Source of the DNA: Saccharicrinis carchari | GTDB taxonomy: Bacteria > Bacteroidota > Bacteroidia > Bacteroidales > Marinilabiliaceae | Assembly (NCBI RefSeq): GCF_900182605.1 | Contig: NZ_FXTB01000005.1 | Coordinates: 124,001 to 188,000, forward strand | Reading direction: 5' to 3' | Length of the DNA stretch: 64,000 nt | Shown here: positions 35,794 through 44,779 of the stretch, one piece after another | How positions within the stretch are numbered: the stretch's first letter is position 1 | Layout: each line of letters starts with the position of its first letter | The notes under the pieces: model-generated | Told to the model about the DNA's origin: nothing | Seen by the model: the letters and a program-made list of their open reading frames with translations, nothing else | The model's database searches: none | Translations under genes and position numbers: made by a program

Positions 35794-36651
35794 ATGAATA
35801 AATTAAGAATTGCATTACAGAAGAAAGGACGTTTGCACGACGAATCGATGAAACTTTTAAAGGAAGCCGGAATAAAATTTAATATTGGTAGCGGCAAGCT
35901 CATTGCGCAATCGCCAAATTTTCCGATGGAAGTGCTGTTTTTACGCGATGACGATATACCACAAACCATTGCCGATAATGTGGCCGATATTGGTGTTGTT
36001 GGAGAAAACGAATTGCTTGAAAAAGGCTTTGATCTGAACATAGCCAAACATCTGGGCTTTAGTAAATGCCGTATCTCCCTGGCTATTCCCAAAGCGGACA
36101 CCTATCCTGGTCTGGAATATTTTAACGGTAAAAAAGTAGCTACCTCGTACCCTGTTATCCTTAAAAAGTATTTTAACGAAAATAATATTGATGCCGATAT
36201 CCACGAGATAGCAGGGTCAGTTGAGATTGCACCCGGAATAGGATTGGCGGATGGTATTTTCGATATCGTTAGTTCGGGAAGTACCTTGGTGGCCAACCGC
36301 CTGAAAGAGGTGGAGGTAGTAATGCATTCCGAAGCCTTATTGGTGGCCGCAGAGGGACTTTCGGAAGAAAAAAAGGAACTGTTACAGGAATTGCTATTCC
36401 GGATAGATGCGGTAATGGCGGCCAACTCCAATAAGTATATTCTTTTAAACGCACCCAACGATAAAGTAAACGAAATTGTGAAAGTATTGCCGGGCATGAA
36501 AAGTCCCACCGTGTTGCCGTTGGCGGAAAAAGGATGGAGTTCTATCCATTCAGTGATATCTGAAAAACGATTTTGGGAAATCATAGGCAAGCTCAAGGAA
36601 AACGGGGCGCAGGGGATTTTAACCTTCCCGATAGAAAAAATGATTTTGTAG
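35794..36651 (+). CDS. hisG: ATP phosphoribosyltransferase (HisG, long form)
   Basis: First step of histidine synthesis: joins ATP and PRPP. The 285-residue length identifies the long form, with a C-terminal ACT-like regulatory domain (from about residue 210) that binds histidine, so no HisZ is needed. Seen: N-terminal KLRIALQKKGRLHDES, the GVVGENELLE region, and the PRPP loop GLADGIFDIVSSGSTL. It is the first gene after the attenuator. Confidence 0.95.
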   Translation: MNKLRIALQKKGRLHDESMKLLKEAGIKFNIGSGKLIAQSPNFPMEVLFLRDDDIPQTIADNVADIGVVGENELLEKGFDLNIAKHLGFSKCRISLAIPKADTYPGLEYFNGKKVATSYPVILKKYFNENNIDADIHEIAGSVEIAPGIGLADGIFDIVSSGSTLVANRLKEVEVVMHSEALLVAAEGLSEEKKELLQELLFRIDAVMAANSNKYILLNAPNDKVNEIVKVLPGMKSPTVLPLAEKGWSSIHSVISEKRFWEIIGKLKENGAQGILTFPIEKMIL

Positions 36652-36711
36652 TATACCCACTGCCTCACTGCGAACGCGGAGGTAAATTAAGTTTATTATT
36701 AAGAATTACAC

Positions 36712-37995
36712 ATGCAAGTATTTGAATATCCGCCTAAGCAAGATTGGAAAGAATTATTAAAAAGGCCAGAGAACGATTTGAGTAATCTTTTCGATACTGT
36801 AAGGGATATACTAAACGATATTAAAAATAAAGGTGACAGTGCGGCTAAAGCCTATTCGGCAAAATTCGATGGATACGCATCTGACCAGCTAATGGTATCC
36901 ACCAAAGAAACCGATGAAGCATGCCTTCAGGTTTCATCTCAGTTAAAGGAGGCTATTGGTGTGGCCAAGCGCAATATTGAGGAATTTCACAAGGCACAAT
37001 TAAGCCCCGAAATAAGAGTTGAAACGATGCCGGGTGTGCTATGCCGTCAGAAAAGTGTAGCCATAGAAAAAGTAGGCCTGTACATTCCGGGAGGAACGGC
37101 ACCACTTTTTTCTACGGTATTGATGCTGGCCGTACCTGCCCTAATTGCCGGATGCAAAGAGATAGTGCTGTGTACCCCTCCCAATAAGGAGGGGAAAATT
37201 AATCCGGTAATTTTGTATACAGCCTCCTTACTGGGATTAAAAAAGATATTTAAGTTGGGTGGTGTGCAGGCCATAGGCGCCATGGCCTATGGAACCGAGC
37301 GTATACCCAAAGTGCACAAGATATTTGGACCGGGCAACAGTTATGTTACGGCAGCCAAGCAGTTGGTGAGCCTTAAAGAGGTGGCTATAGACATGCCTGC
37401 AGGCCCCTCGGAGGTGCAGGTGCTGGCCGATGAATCGGCTAATCCGGCTTTTGTTGCTTCTGACCTGTTGAGCCAGGCCGAACACGGCACCGATAGTCAG
37501 GTGATACTGGTAACCGACAGTGAAATGCTGATACCCCGTGTGCAAAACGAGATAAACAAACAACTTGCATTGCTCACCCGAAAAGAGATAGCCCGGAAAG
37601 CATTGGAAAATAGCCGTATCATCCTGTTAAAAAATACGGATGAAATGATAGAAATCACCAATGCCTATGCTCCAGAGCATCTTATTATTTCCATGCGCGA
37701 TCACGACGAAATAGCCGACAGTATTGTTAATGCAGGATCAGTATTTCTGGGTAACTACACACCGGAAAGTGCCGGTGACTACGCATCAGGTACAAACCAC
37801 ACTTTGCCCACACATGGCTACGCCAAGGCATATAGCGGCGTTAACCTGGACAGCTACATGAAAAAAATAAGCTATCAGAAAATTACTGCCGACGGAATAA
37901 AAAACATAGGCCCCATTATTGAGGAGATGGCAGCGGCAGAGCAATTGGAAGCACATAAAAATGCGGTTACAATTCGCTTGGAGTCGTTGAAGTAA
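36712..37995 (+). CDS. hisD: Histidinol dehydrogenase
   Basis: Zinc enzyme that oxidises L-histidinol to L-histidine with two NAD+. The 427-residue protein shows GLYIPGGTAPLFSTVLM, FGPGNSYVTAAKQ, GPSEVQVLAD, the metal and catalytic SQAEHGTDSQ block, and ESAGDYASGTNHTLPT near the end. It lies 60 bases after hisG in the same transcription unit. Confidence 0.96.
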   Translation: MQVFEYPPKQDWKELLKRPENDLSNLFDTVRDILNDIKNKGDSAAKAYSAKFDGYASDQLMVSTKETDEACLQVSSQLKEAIGVAKRNIEEFHKAQLSPEIRVETMPGVLCRQKSVAIEKVGLYIPGGTAPLFSTVLMLAVPALIAGCKEIVLCTPPNKEGKINPVILYTASLLGLKKIFKLGGVQAIGAMAYGTERIPKVHKIFGPGNSYVTAAKQLVSLKEVAIDMPAGPSEVQVLADESANPAFVASDLLSQAEHGTDSQVILVTDSEMLIPRVQNEINKQLALLTRKEIARKALENSRIILLKNTDEMIEITNAYAPEHLIISMRDHDEIADSIVNAGSVFLGNYTPESAGDYASGTNHTLPTHGYAKAYSGVNLDSYMKKISYQKITADGIKNIGPIIEEMAAAEQLEAHKNAVTIRLESLK

Positions 37996-38228
37996 CATCC
38001 CAAATTAGGATTTGAAACCAGAAAGCATGAATGGATTTAGTAGTACATGCATGTTTAACAATGCGAATCACGGGTCATTGAATTTAAGGCTATTTTTAAT
38101 GAATAAAAATCTCTGAAAACAATCTGGTATATCCACTGCTTAACTTATTTTGTAGAGTCCTCCTGATTTTTATGACCTTTGCAAAAATCTTTGTGGTCTC
38201 TGCCTGAAATTCTTCTTGATACCTTACT

Positions 38229-39266
38229 ATGAAAACATTAGAACAATTAGTCCGCCCCAATATAAAATCGCTAAAGCCTTATTCGTCGGCGCGCGATGAG
38301 TATTCAGGCGAAGAAGCGATATTTTTGGATGCCAATGAAAATCCTTTCAATGCGCCTTACAACCGTTATCCCGACCCCTATCAGCGTAAGCTTAAAAAGA
38401 GGATAGCGGAGATAAAAGCAGTTTCGTCCGACCGCATCTTTTTGGGCAATGGCAGCGATGAGGCTATCGACTTGGCTTTTAGGGCTTTTTGCGAGCCCGG
38501 TATCGATAATGTGCTAACCATCGATCCCACCTACGGAATGTATCAGGTAGCCGCCGATATCAATAATATTGAAACTCGAAAAGTAAAGCTTAACGCAGAT
38601 TTTAACTTGGATGTAAACGGACTGTTGGCTGCAGCCGACGAAAACTCCAAGCTGCTTTTTATTTGTTCGCCTAATAACCCCACAGGCAACAGTTTTAAGA
38701 GAGCGGACATCATCACCTTGCTTGAAAAATTCGAAGGCATCGTTATTTTGGATGAGGCCTACATCGATTTTGTGCCCGAGAAAAGTTTTCTGAATGAGCT
38801 TCTGAATTATCCAAAGCTTATTATCCTTCAAACATTCAGTAAAGCCTGGGGAATGGCAGGTATTCGTTTGGGTATGGCATTTGCCTCGCCTGAAATTATT
38901 ACTGTTTTTAACCATATTAAATACCCTTACAATATCAACCAGCTCACCCAGGATAAAGCACTTGAGCTATTAAAAAGTGAGGATGCTAAGGATAAGTGGG
39001 TGGAAGTGTTGTTGAAACAAAGAGAAATAATGGCTGAAAAGTTAACCGGCTATCCGTTTGTGCAAAAGATATATCCCAGCGATGCCAATTATCTGCTGAT
39101 TAAAACAGCTGCCCCAAAGGATATTTATCACTTTTTGGTGGAGCAAAACGTAATTGTACGTGATCGCTCATCGGTGAGCTTATGCGAAGGCTGCTTAAGG
39201 ATAACTGTTGGTTCGGAAGAAGAAAATAAAGCGCTTTTTGATGGGCTGGATAGGTATAATGGATAA
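38229..39266 (+). CDS. hisC: Histidinol-phosphate aminotransferase
   Basis: PLP enzyme transferring an amino group from glutamate to imidazole-acetol phosphate. The 345-residue protein has SSNNPTG-like SPNNPTGN, DEAYIDF and the PLP-Lys motif TFSKAWGMAGIRLG. The 233-base gap before it holds no gene or terminator; it is longer than usual within this operon and may carry a secondary promoter, but no good TAnnTTTG box was found. Confidence 0.95.
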   Translation: MKTLEQLVRPNIKSLKPYSSARDEYSGEEAIFLDANENPFNAPYNRYPDPYQRKLKKRIAEIKAVSSDRIFLGNGSDEAIDLAFRAFCEPGIDNVLTIDPTYGMYQVAADINNIETRKVKLNADFNLDVNGLLAAADENSKLLFICSPNNPTGNSFKRADIITLLEKFEGIVILDEAYIDFVPEKSFLNELLNYPKLIILQTFSKAWGMAGIRLGMAFASPEIITVFNHIKYPYNINQLTQDKALELLKSEDAKDKWVEVLLKQREIMAEKLTGYPFVQKIYPSDANYLLIKTAAPKDIYHFLVEQNVIVRDRSSVSLCEGCLRITVGSEEENKALFDGLDRYNG

Positions 39267-39306
39267 GATAGATGATAAGGCAACCTGGTTTGTTACAATA
39301 TAAAAA

Positions 39307-39807
39307 ATGGAAATAAAAACTGAAATCACAAGAAATGACTTTTTGGAATTTAATAAACATGTTATGTATGGCAAAAGGCTTAGAAGACACTTTTTAATTG
39401 CCACAGTATTTGTAATTATTTGGATTGTTTTATTAAATATTGGAGAGCCTTTTGATTTACTTAAAGTAATTTCAGAAGCAGTTATTTTCTTTGCTATTTG
39501 GAGCTTACTTATTTTTATTTTTAATCAGATTAGTTTGTATAGGATCAAGAGGATACCTGACAGTAGTGGTTCAATACTGGGAGAGAAGACGTATTTAATG
39601 GAGGAAAATGGATTTAAGGAAATATCGGAATCAAGTGAAACGCTGACTAGTTGGGAGGGGTTGAAAGAAATTCAAGAATCGAAGGACTACTACTTCCTAT
39701 TCGTTGACAAAATCGCTGCCTATATAATACCTAAAAGAAGCTTTCGTAATAAAATGCAAGAACAAGATTTTATAGATGCTGTTAACAGAAAAATGGGTAG
39801 GTATTAA
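39307..39807 (+). CDS. Small membrane protein, YcxB-like
   Basis: A 166-residue protein with two adjacent membrane helices (about residues 28-46 and 55-78) and a C-terminal soluble domain resembling the YcxB fold (LMEENGFKEISESSETLTSWEGLKEIQESKDYY style; family match is tentative). Such proteins have no known function. It lies between hisC and hisB, in the same direction, and has AT-rich codon use compared with its neighbours. It has no link to histidine synthesis that can be seen and may be an insertion in the operon. Confidence 0.65.
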   Translation: MEIKTEITRNDFLEFNKHVMYGKRLRRHFLIATVFVIIWIVLLNIGEPFDLLKVISEAVIFFAIWSLLIFIFNQISLYRIKRIPDSSGSILGEKTYLMEENGFKEISESSETLTSWEGLKEIQESKDYYFLFVDKIAAYIIPKRSFRNKMQEQDFIDAVNRKMGRY

Positions 39808-39968
39808 AGGGGGCTAACGTTCTTTGATTAGCATAAAATTTATAGTGCTGGCAGTTAGTAACAAAATCGAGTAAGCATAAGTCCATTAAGCCGTCATTTA
39901 TGCTGGGGACAATAACGCTTTAATTAGGGACTTTAGCCCAAAAATGTACAACAATAAAACTTAAACAT

Positions 39969-41096
39969 ATGCAACGCGTACTTTTTATCGACCGCGATGG
40001 CACCATTATCGTGGAGCCGCCAGTAGATTTTCAGATTGATAGCCTGGAGAAACTGGAGTTTTATCCCAAGGCCATTACCAACCTGGCGGCCATAAGTCAA
40101 AAGCTTGATTTTGAACTGACCATGGTAACCAATCAGGACGGTCTGGGAACAGATTCTTTTCCGGAGGATACTTTTTGGCCTGCACATAACAAGATGCTGC
40201 GTACCTTGGAGGGGGAAGGCATCGTGTTTGACCATGTTTTTATTGACCCATCCTTCCCTTCGGATAACTCGGCCGGACGAAAACCGGGCACCGCCATGCT
40301 CACCCAGTATTTTGATAAAAAATACGACCTACCCAATTCGTTTGTGATTGGCGACAGGCTAACAGATGTTCAGCTGGCAAAAAATATGGGCTGCAAAGCT
40401 ATTTTTATGGCTGAAGGCGAAAGTGGGTTAGGGGAATTGGAGAAACAGGGGCTGACCGAAACATGTGCACTGATATCAACCGACTGGGACGAGATTAGTG
40501 CCTTTCTGTTTGCAAAGGAGCGGACCGCAAAAGTGAAACGTACTACGTCAGAAACCGATATTGCCATTGAACTAAATCTGGATGGTAGCGGAAAGTGTGA
40601 TATCAGTACCGGTCTGCACTTTTTCGACCATATGCTGGATCAAATAGGGAAGCATTCGGGCTGCGACCTGAAGATCAAAGTTAAAGGCGATTTACATATC
40701 GACGAGCACCACACCATCGAAGACACCGCATTGGCACTCGGCCAGGCTTTTAAGCAGGCCCTGGGCGACAAACGGGGGATAGAACGTTATGGTTACTGCC
40801 TTCCTATGGACGATTGCCTGATTACGGTGGCCCTAGACTTTGGTGGGAGGCCTTGGTTGGTATGGGAAGCAGATTTTAAGCGCGAGAAAGTGGGCGATAT
40901 GCCCACCGAAATGTTTATGCACTTTTTTAAGAGTTTCTCCGATGCCTCCTTGAGTAATCTGCACATCAAAGCCAGTGGCGATAACGAACACCATAAGATT
41001 GAAGGTATATTTAAGGCGCTGGCCAGGGCTATAAAAATGTCGATAAAAAAAGACGTATTTAATGATACCCTGCCCAGCACCAAAGGCGCACTGTAG
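39969..41096 (+). CDS. hisB: Bifunctional histidinol-phosphatase / imidazoleglycerol-phosphate dehydratase
   Basis: A fusion of 375 residues. Residues 1-about 170 form a HAD phosphatase ([37 protein letters not shown]). The C-terminal about 200 residues form the dehydratase with metal motifs [29 protein letters not shown] and [16 protein letters not shown]. The zinc-binding Cys/His loop of E. coli HisB-N (CPHxPADxCDCRKP) reads [15 protein letters not shown] here, so the cysteines are absent. No hisH, hisA, hisF or hisI follows; they must be elsewhere. Confidence 0.95.
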   Translation: MQRVLFIDRDGTIIVEPPVDFQIDSLEKLEFYPKAITNLAAISQKLDFELTMVTNQDGLGTDSFPEDTFWPAHNKMLRTLEGEGIVFDHVFIDPSFPSDNSAGRKPGTAMLTQYFDKKYDLPNSFVIGDRLTDVQLAKNMGCKAIFMAEGESGLGELEKQGLTETCALISTDWDEISAFLFAKERTAKVKRTTSETDIAIELNLDGSGKCDISTGLHFFDHMLDQIGKHSGCDLKIKVKGDLHIDEHHTIEDTALALGQAFKQALGDKRGIERYGYCLPMDDCLITVALDFGGRPWLVWEADFKREKVGDMPTEMFMHFFKSFSDASLSNLHIKASGDNEHHKIEGIFKALARAIKMSIKKDVFNDTLPSTKGAL

Positions 41097-41444
41097 TTTC
41101 TTACAAAGCAACTAACGCCAATGCCGAAAAAATGGAGGCAAGGAGTCTCTTAGCAATACGGGAGACTCCCGCTTTGGCGGGACAGGTTCTCCACAATTGG
41201 GATAAATCAGGCCAACAATAAATTGTTATAAGTAGTTTTACTCGCGGGTAGATGTTTTTGCGGCAGCCGGCACACTTTACTTTTCTTTTTTTGCGTATAG
41301 TAAAAAAGTACAATTCGCTCCTGTGTAAGGGGTAAATTGAAGGTTCAAACTTGTAGTTGTCTGTGCAGCGTCCTGGAGGGCTTTTTGCAGCAGCAGAAAA
41401 CATAAGCGCTTAAAAAAAGAAGAATATAAATGGATGAAAATTAA
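41097..41444. other. Intergenic region after hisB
   Basis: No gene is supported. A short hairpin TCCCGC-TTTG-GCGGGA at 41167-41182 lies about 70 bases after hisB inside a wider GAGA...TCTC inverted pair. It may mark the end of the his transcript, though no T-tract follows. Confidence 0.4.
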
Positions 41445-41681
41445 CTATAAGGTAAGGTGTGTTCCGTCGCACATAGGTCGATTAATAGTATGCTTACAGC
41501 CACAAAGATAATGCTTGCCGGTTTTTATAGGGGTAAACTCAATCGGAGTAAATTCTGAACCTTGGTGCGTTCCGTCGCAAAAAGGTTGGGTCGCGCTGCG
41601 ACCACATGCGCACCAATAAACTGTAACTCCTTCGGTAAGATCAACCTCGAAAGGGCTTTTTTGTGCAATTTTTGGTTCCAT
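41445..41681 (-). CDS. CDGSH iron-sulfur domain protein (two domains)
   Basis: A 78-residue protein with two mitoNEET-type 2Fe-2S motifs: CACGRSATQPFCDGTH and CGCKHTINRPMCDGTH, each with three Cys and one His ligand. Such small proteins are thought to serve in redox sensing or cluster transfer. The ATG at 41681 (MEPKIAQ) gives the usual short N-terminus; the frame extends upstream to 41765 but that part looks non-coding. It is alone on the minus strand, facing the his operon tail to tail. Confidence 0.9.
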   Translation of the reverse strand: MEPKIAQKSPFEVDLTEGVTVYWCACGRSATQPFCDGTHQGSEFTPIEFTPIKTGKHYLCGCKHTINRPMCDGTHLTL

Positions 41682-41970
41682 GGATTCCTTTTTATAGTGA
41701 TGATTAACTATTATAGTCAAGTTACAAATACTTTTTGACATTATCCTATAGCCTGAAAAACACATCAGCTTTTATCTTTTGTTAGTACAGGCGACCATCT
41801 GCTTTTTATAATAAATTTTTTTTAGAGGGCTAACTATTGTTCAGCCCCGACTCAATCGGCCATAGGTAACTTGTTTTTAAGTTGGATGAATATGATCGGG
41901 TAAATAAATGCCTGGCTTTTGATTCCTTTCTTTGCGTAAAAATTATATATTTGCACCCGCATAATAAAGC

Positions 41971-42042
41971 GGCCCCATAGTTCAAGGGATAGAACAAGTG
42001 TTTCCTAAACACTAGATACTGGTTCGAGTCCAGTTGGGGCTA
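41971..42042 (+). tRNA. tRNA-Arg (anticodon CCT)
   Basis: Cloverleaf: acceptor GGCCCCA with TGGGGCT (first pair G-U), D arm GTTC/GAAC, anticodon stem AGTGT/ACACT around TTCCTAA giving anticodon CCT, T arm ACTGG-TTCGAGT-CCAGT. CCA is not encoded. A terminator hairpin follows at 42056. Confidence 0.92.
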
Positions 42043-42055
42043 CAATTAAAAAATT

Positions 42056-42085
42056 AAAAGGTACTTATAGTAGGTGCCTTTTTTT
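42056..42085 (+). terminator. Terminator of tRNA-Arg
   Basis: AAAAGGTAC and GTGCCTTTT form a nine-pair stem (one T-G) around an eight-base loop, continuing into a T-run. The following bases to about 42396 show no gene or other signal. Confidence 0.75.
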
Positions 42086-42396
42086 ATTTAAGTATGCCAG
42101 ATGGCATATAAAAGCTTATTCCATATCTTCTATAACCTGAACTATTCATACATGGCTGAAGACATGAGTAGTGTTGAACCTGTTCCGCGTTAGCGGGATT
42201 ACCCACGAATTAGCTGAAGTTAAACTTTTGAGCTGGGTTTTACTGAAACTTGGTAACTACCGGAGGTAGAAAAAATTCCTAAAATTATTTGGGATTAAAA
42301 CAAATTCTCCAATACTTACGGTCACTGAAGCTACTTCCAAAGCGCAATAGGTGCTTTCCATACGAGTACTTTCATTTTAAAATTTACCATTAGTCA

Positions 42397-42429
42397 TTTG
42401 AGTATTAAAAAAAGGAGGCTGTATTTTTG
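42397..42429 (+). promoter_or_regulatory. Promoter of the nitrite reductase operon
   Basis: TTTG at 42397-42400, 21 bases, then TATTTTTG at 42422-42429; both boxes match the consensus. No clear FNR-type palindrome (TTGAT-N4-ATCAA) was seen near it. The leader before nirK is about 70 bases. Confidence 0.65.
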
Positions 42430-42507
42430 CTATATAAGGATAAAAAGGTATTTTTATGGTAAAATCACAATTGATTAGTGTAAAAAATCTACAAATAAAT
42501 TATCTAC

Positions 42508-43980
42508 ATGAAAGCCATAAAACTAAAGTTTATCACCCCTAAAACGGCACTATACATCGTAGCTGCGTTTATTATTATTTCATCTTGTAAAACGGATGGC
42601 ATTGATAAAACTAAAATTACAAGTAGCATGGATATTCCTGCACATGTAGAAATGAAAGCTATTTTGACCTCGCCTCCCAATGTGCCGCCGCCAACGGCCG
42701 ATAGGGTAGCTAAAAAATTAATTGTGGATATGGAAATCCTGGAGCAGGAAGGAGAACTGACGAATGGTGTAAAGTACGTTTATTGGACTTTTGGGGGAAC
42801 GGTGCCCGGAAGCTTTATTCGTACCAAGATAGGTGATGAGGTAGAGTTTCACTTGAAAAATCATCCGGACAATAAATTGCCGCATAACATTGATTTGCAT
42901 GCGGTTACTGGTCCGGGGGGTGGGGCGGAGTCTTCTTTTGTGGCTCCCGGACACGAAAAGGTATTCTCCTTCAAGGTGTTAAATCCGGGTCTGTATGTTT
43001 ACCATTGTGCAACCGCTCCTGTGGGTATGCATATTGCCAATGGAATGTACGGACTAATATTGGTAGAACCGGAAGAAGGCCTGTCGCCTGTAGATAAGGA
43101 ATACTACGTTATGCAAGGCGATTTCTATACCAAAGGTAAGCATGGCGATCGCGGGCTCCAACCGTTTGATATGCAAAAGGCAGTTGATGAGGACGCTGAC
43201 TATGTGGTGTTTAATGGAAGCGTAGGAGCCCTTACCGGCGATAATGCCCTAACGGCTAATGTAGGGGAAACAGTGCGCTTGTATGTAGGTAACGGAGGCC
43301 CAAACCTGGTATCTTCTTTTCATGTGATAGGCGAAATATTTGATAAAGTTCACGTAGAAGGTGGAGATTTAATAAACGAGAACGTGCAGACAACTTTAAT
43401 TCCGGCCGGGGGAGCTGCCATTGTGGAGTTTAAAGTAGAGGTACCCGGTAGTTTTATTTTGGTGGATCACTCCATATTCAGGGCTTTTAATAAAGGTGCC
43501 TTAGGCATGCTAAAAGTCGAAGGTGAAGAAAATGAAAAGGTGTACTCAGGTGAACAACGGGATGATATTTATTTACCCGAAGGTGGAGGTATTCAAACAA
43601 TGCCTTCAACAAACGAGATTCCGGAATCTGAAATCCCTGCTAAATCGATGGCTGAACGTATGGAATTTGGAAAGCAAATTTATATGCAAACCTGTTTTGC
43701 ATGTCACCTGGGCGAGGGGCAGGGTATTGCACATGCATTTCCTCCCTTGGCAAATTCAGATTATTTAAATGCTGATGTAACACGTGCTATTGATATAGTT
43801 TTAAATGGCAAATCGGGCGAAATAACGGTTAACGGTGAAAAGTATAATAGTGTTATGACGGCACAAAACCTATCAGACGAAGAAATTGCCAACGTATTAA
43901 CCTACGTTTATAATAGTTGGGGTAACTCCAAAAAGGAAGTAACACCGGCAATGGTAAAAGCGGTAAGAAGCGGTAATTAA
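42508..43980 (+). CDS. nirK: Copper nitrite reductase with fused C-terminal cytochrome c (lipoprotein)
   Basis: Reduces nitrite to nitric oxide outside the cytoplasmic membrane. The 490-residue chain begins with a lipoprotein signal (FIIISSC, lipidated Cys at about 27). Two cupredoxin domains carry all expected ligands: type 1 copper His in LPHNID, Cys-His in YVYHCAT, His in GMHIANGMYG with the Met; type 2 His in DLHAVTG and DHSIFRAF; catalytic Asp of NID and His of SFHVIGE. A cytochrome c domain follows (about 385-475) with CFACH. The fused haem domain would receive electrons directly. A SUMF1-like gene starts 12 bases downstream and a SCO gene follows, suggesting a dedicated assembly set. 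Confidence 0.94.
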   Translation: MKAIKLKFITPKTALYIVAAFIIISSCKTDGIDKTKITSSMDIPAHVEMKAILTSPPNVPPPTADRVAKKLIVDMEILEQEGELTNGVKYVYWTFGGTVPGSFIRTKIGDEVEFHLKNHPDNKLPHNIDLHAVTGPGGGAESSFVAPGHEKVFSFKVLNPGLYVYHCATAPVGMHIANGMYGLILVEPEEGLSPVDKEYYVMQGDFYTKGKHGDRGLQPFDMQKAVDEDADYVVFNGSVGALTGDNALTANVGETVRLYVGNGGPNLVSSFHVIGEIFDKVHVEGGDLINENVQTTLIPAGGAAIVEFKVEVPGSFILVDHSIFRAFNKGALGMLKVEGEENEKVYSGEQRDDIYLPEGGGIQTMPSTNEIPESEIPAKSMAERMEFGKQIYMQTCFACHLGEGQGIAHAFPPLANSDYLNADVTRAIDIVLNGKSGEITVNGEKYNSVMTAQNLSDEEIANVLTYVYNSWGNSKKEVTPAMVKAVRSGN

Positions 43981-43992
43981 AAAACAATAAAG

Positions 43993-44766
43993 ATGGGTTT
44001 TAGCGGTAAAATAGTATTTCTACTCTTTGCAGTTATTACAGTTCATGTAGCACAGGCACAGAAGGATATGGTAAAAATTAAAGGAGGAACCTATATTCCT
44101 TTATATGGTGTTGATTCAGTGGCTGTTACTATAGATGATTTTTCAATAGATGTTTATCCGGTTACCAATGCCGAATACCTCGCATTTGTTAAAGCTTATC
44201 CCACATGGCAAAAAAGCAAGGTGATACGATTATTTGCAGATGCTAATTATTTGCGGGATTGGGAAGACAACCTTTCATATGGGAAAGTACTTTCCGATGA
44301 TGCGCCTGTAACAAATGTATCGTGGTTTGCAGCGAAAAATTATTGTGAGTATCAGGGGAAAAGATTACCGACAATTGATGAGTGGGAGTACGTAGCAATG
44401 GCCGACGAGATTTCGGCCGATGCCAGATCCAAAAAGAGTTATAATCAAAAAATACTGGACTGGTACGAGGCGCCAAAATCTTTTAATAAACCAATTGGCT
44501 CTACCTTTAAAAACTACTGGGGTGTTTATGATATGCATGGTTTAGTATGGGAGTGGACCATGGACTTTAATGCTGTGCTTATTTCCGGAGAATCAAGAAA
44601 AGATGTGGATAAGGACAGTAATCTTTTCTGTGGAAGTGCAGCCGTTGGGGCTTCCGACTTGATGAATTATGCCGCATTTATGCGTTATGCCTTCAGAGGA
44701 AGTATGAAGGCTAATTATGCCATTAAAACTTTAGGATTCCGCTGTGCTAAAGACGCTATTGAATAA
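43993..44766 (+). CDS. SUMF1/FGE-fold protein of the nirK operon
   Basis: An exported 257-residue protein with a signal peptide (cleavage near AQAQ, about residue 22) and a formylglycine-generating-enzyme fold: MVKIKGGTYIP, VTNAEYLAF, PVTNVSWFAAKNYCEYQGKRLPTIDEWEY, MHGLVWEWTMD and the closing TLGFRCA. The paired catalytic Cys of true formylglycine enzymes are not both present in the last third (one Cys in LFCGSAA), so sulfatase activation is unlikely. Placed between nirK and a SCO gene, it may assist nitrite reductase folding or metal loading (inference). Confidence 0.8.
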   Translation: MGFSGKIVFLLFAVITVHVAQAQKDMVKIKGGTYIPLYGVDSVAVTIDDFSIDVYPVTNAEYLAFVKAYPTWQKSKVIRLFADANYLRDWEDNLSYGKVLSDDAPVTNVSWFAAKNYCEYQGKRLPTIDEWEYVAMADEISADARSKKSYNQKILDWYEAPKSFNKPIGSTFKNYWGVYDMHGLVWEWTMDFNAVLISGESRKDVDKDSNLFCGSAAVGASDLMNYAAFMRYAFRGSMKANYAIKTLGFRCAKDAIE

Positions 44767-44779
44767 TAAAAAATAAACC

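Noticed and set aside
38028-38117. 29-codon plus-strand frame in the hisD-hisC gap considered as a second leader peptide
   Set aside because: It has only one His codon, no terminator follows, and codon use looks random.
41830-42012. 60-codon minus-strand frame overlapping tRNA-Arg
   Set aside because: It runs antisense through the tRNA gene and has no recognisable content.
43993-44766. Call as an active formylglycine-generating enzyme
   Set aside because: The fold is present but the two catalytic Cys are not both found, and no sulfatase is nearby.
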